From assembly GCA_003660605.1 (NCBI GenBank), contig QMUN01000070.1, positions 1-5,439 on the forward strand: 5,439 nt of DNA, in the 5' to 3' direction. How positions within the stretch are numbered: the stretch's first letter is position 1; the number at the start of each line of letters is the position of its first letter. Origin of the DNA: Thermococci archaeon (lineage in GTDB: Archaea > Methanobacteriota_B > Thermococci > Methanofastidiosales > B48-G16). The position numbers and the translations under genes are program-made. The notes under the pieces are model-generated. The model ran no database searches, was not told the DNA's origin, and saw only the letters and a list, made by a program, of their open reading frames with translations. Below are positions 4,650 to 5,439 of the stretch, in pieces.

Positions 4650-5439
4650 TTAAGTTTTATTTTTTAGAGCTCGCAAAGACTTCTCAATGAGTTCAGCAGG
4701 GTATTCATAGTCGACTAACTTTCCTTCATGGTACAGATCATACCCCATTAAATCAAAATGCCCGTGGCCACTGTTGTTAAAGAATATGACTTTCTCTTCA
4801 CCTGTTTTTTTGCATTCAAGTGCTTCATCTATCGTAGCTTTAACGGCATGAGCAGTCTCAGGTGCTACAACGAATCCCTCAGATTTTGCAAATATATGCG
4901 CTGCCTCGAAGACGTCATTTTGATAGTATGCTTTTGCACTCATGTATCCATCATTGGTTAATTTACATAATATAGGAGCGTCTCCGTGATATCGTAACCC
5001 TCCGGCGTGAATAGGCGCAGGTATGAAATCATGCCCCAATGTATACATTTTAAGTAATGGCGTCAACTGTGCTGTGTCTCCAAAGTCATAGGTATAGAGT
5101 CCTTTCGTGAGCGTAGGGCATGCCATCGGTTCACAGGATACTATCTCTGTCTCTGGTTTTTCTCCTCTTAACTTATCGCCAACAAATGGAAAACAGGCTC
5201 CGGAAAAGTTGCTCCCGCCTCCAACGCATCCGAAGACAACATCTGGATAAGTTTCCGCAATTTCAAATTGCTTTTTTGCTTCTAATCCGACTATCGTCTG
5301 GTGTAGTAAGACATGGTTCAAGACAGATCCCAGTGAATAGTTCGTATTCTCATGTTTTGCAGCATCTTCCACCGCTTCAGATATTGCAATTCCCAAGCTC
5401 CCACTTGTATCGGGGAATTTTTTTCTGATCGTTCTCCCA
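4650..5439 (-). CDS. trpB2: Tryptophan synthase beta chain, TrpB2 type (N-terminus beyond window)
   Basis: A PLP enzyme that condenses indole with L-serine to form tryptophan. The window holds the C-terminal 262 codons of a protein of usually about 430, and the frame stays open to the right edge. Seen here are [11 protein letters not shown] near the edge, [25 protein letters not shown] sequence, the PLP-phosphate loop GGGSN (5222-5208), DFGDT...[28 protein letters not shown], and SGHGHFD (from 4772). The [11 protein letters not shown] and HAGGLRYHG blocks mark the TrpB2 branch rather than TrpB1. TrpB2 is common in archaea and hyperthermophiles and often works without TrpA. The catalytic lysine lies in the missing N-terminal part. 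A TTG at 5396 is an internal Leu codon, not the start. No trpA is visible, and the next gene downstream is an NAD kinase. Confidence 0.93.
   Translation of the reverse strand, partial: GRTIRKKFPDTSGSLGIAISEAVEDAAKHENTNYSLGSVLNHVLLHQTIVGLEAKKQFEIAETYPDVVFGCVGGGSNFSGACFPFVGDKLRGEKPETEIVSCEPMACPTLTKGLYTYDFGDTAQLTPLLKMYTLGHDFIPAPIHAGGLRYHGDAPILCKLTNDGYMSAKAYYQNDVFEAAHIFAKSEGFVVAPETAHAVKATIDEALECKKTGEEKVIFFNNSGHGHFDLMGYDLYHEGKLVDYEYPAELIEKSLRALKNKT
4655..4666 (-). promoter_or_regulatory. TATA-like box for the NAD kinase gene, inside the trpB2 3' end
   Basis: The minus strand reads TAAAAAATAAAA here, centred about 27 bases before ATG 4632. The sequence between is AT-rich with no SD site. By analogy with the boxes before the HAD and pyrE genes, this could drive a leaderless transcript of the kinase in addition to read-through. 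The background is AT-rich, so the call is tentative. Confidence 0.35.

Noticed and set aside
5120..5428. 102-codon plus-strand ORF opposite trpB2
   Set aside because: It lies wholly antisense to well-conserved TrpB2 motifs (GGGSN, SGSLGIA) and has low-complexity Arg/Leu/Ser composition.
1..5439. tRNA/rRNA genes, CRISPR arrays, insertion-sequence ends, riboswitches
   Set aside because: No cloverleaf-like sequence, spaced direct repeats, transposase motifs or terminal inverted repeats were seen, and the non-coding gaps are all under 100 bases.

Overview
The window looks like a piece of a moderately AT-rich archaeal genome, probably a euryarchaeote in the broad sense. The support is the long archaeal ATP-NAD kinase, a TrpB2-type tryptophan synthase beta chain, a small zinc-ribbon/coiled-coil protein, TATA-like boxes about 25 bases before start codons that lack a Shine-Dalgarno (SD) site, and GGTGAT-type SD sites inside operons. 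I cannot name the genus.

Layout, left to right. (1) 2-385 (+): the end of a multi-pass membrane protein of unknown function, followed directly by an oligo-T tract. (2) 474-1022 (+): a ferrous-iron (Feo) remnant or mini-locus. It holds a FeoC-like winged-helix protein with a cysteine cluster, then a short ORF carrying only the last part of FeoB. The FeoB piece is in the -1 frame relative to an ORF that begins 4 bases after feoC, and the junction is a perfect A AAA AAG heptamer. (3) 1064-1837 (+): a NagD-type HAD phosphatase with its own TATA-like box. (4) 1860-3495 (+): a pyrimidine operon of pyrE, pyrF and a zinc-ribbon protein, with a TATA box overlapping the HAD stop codon. PyrE and PyrF catalyse the last two steps to UMP. 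PyrE resembles the long bacterial form, and PyrF has unusual active-site spacing. (5) 3508-5439 (-): a trpB2-like gene, cut by the window end, followed by an ATP-NAD kinase. This block converges on the pyrimidine operon with a 12-base gap.

Most of the window is ordinary metabolism. The part most worth a second look is 721-1022, where a FeoB C-terminal domain stands without its GTPase and may need a -1 frameshift or a one-base correction to be read from its natural start. No RNA genes, CRISPR arrays, insertion sequences or long repeats were seen, and no stretch over 300 bases lacks a gene.
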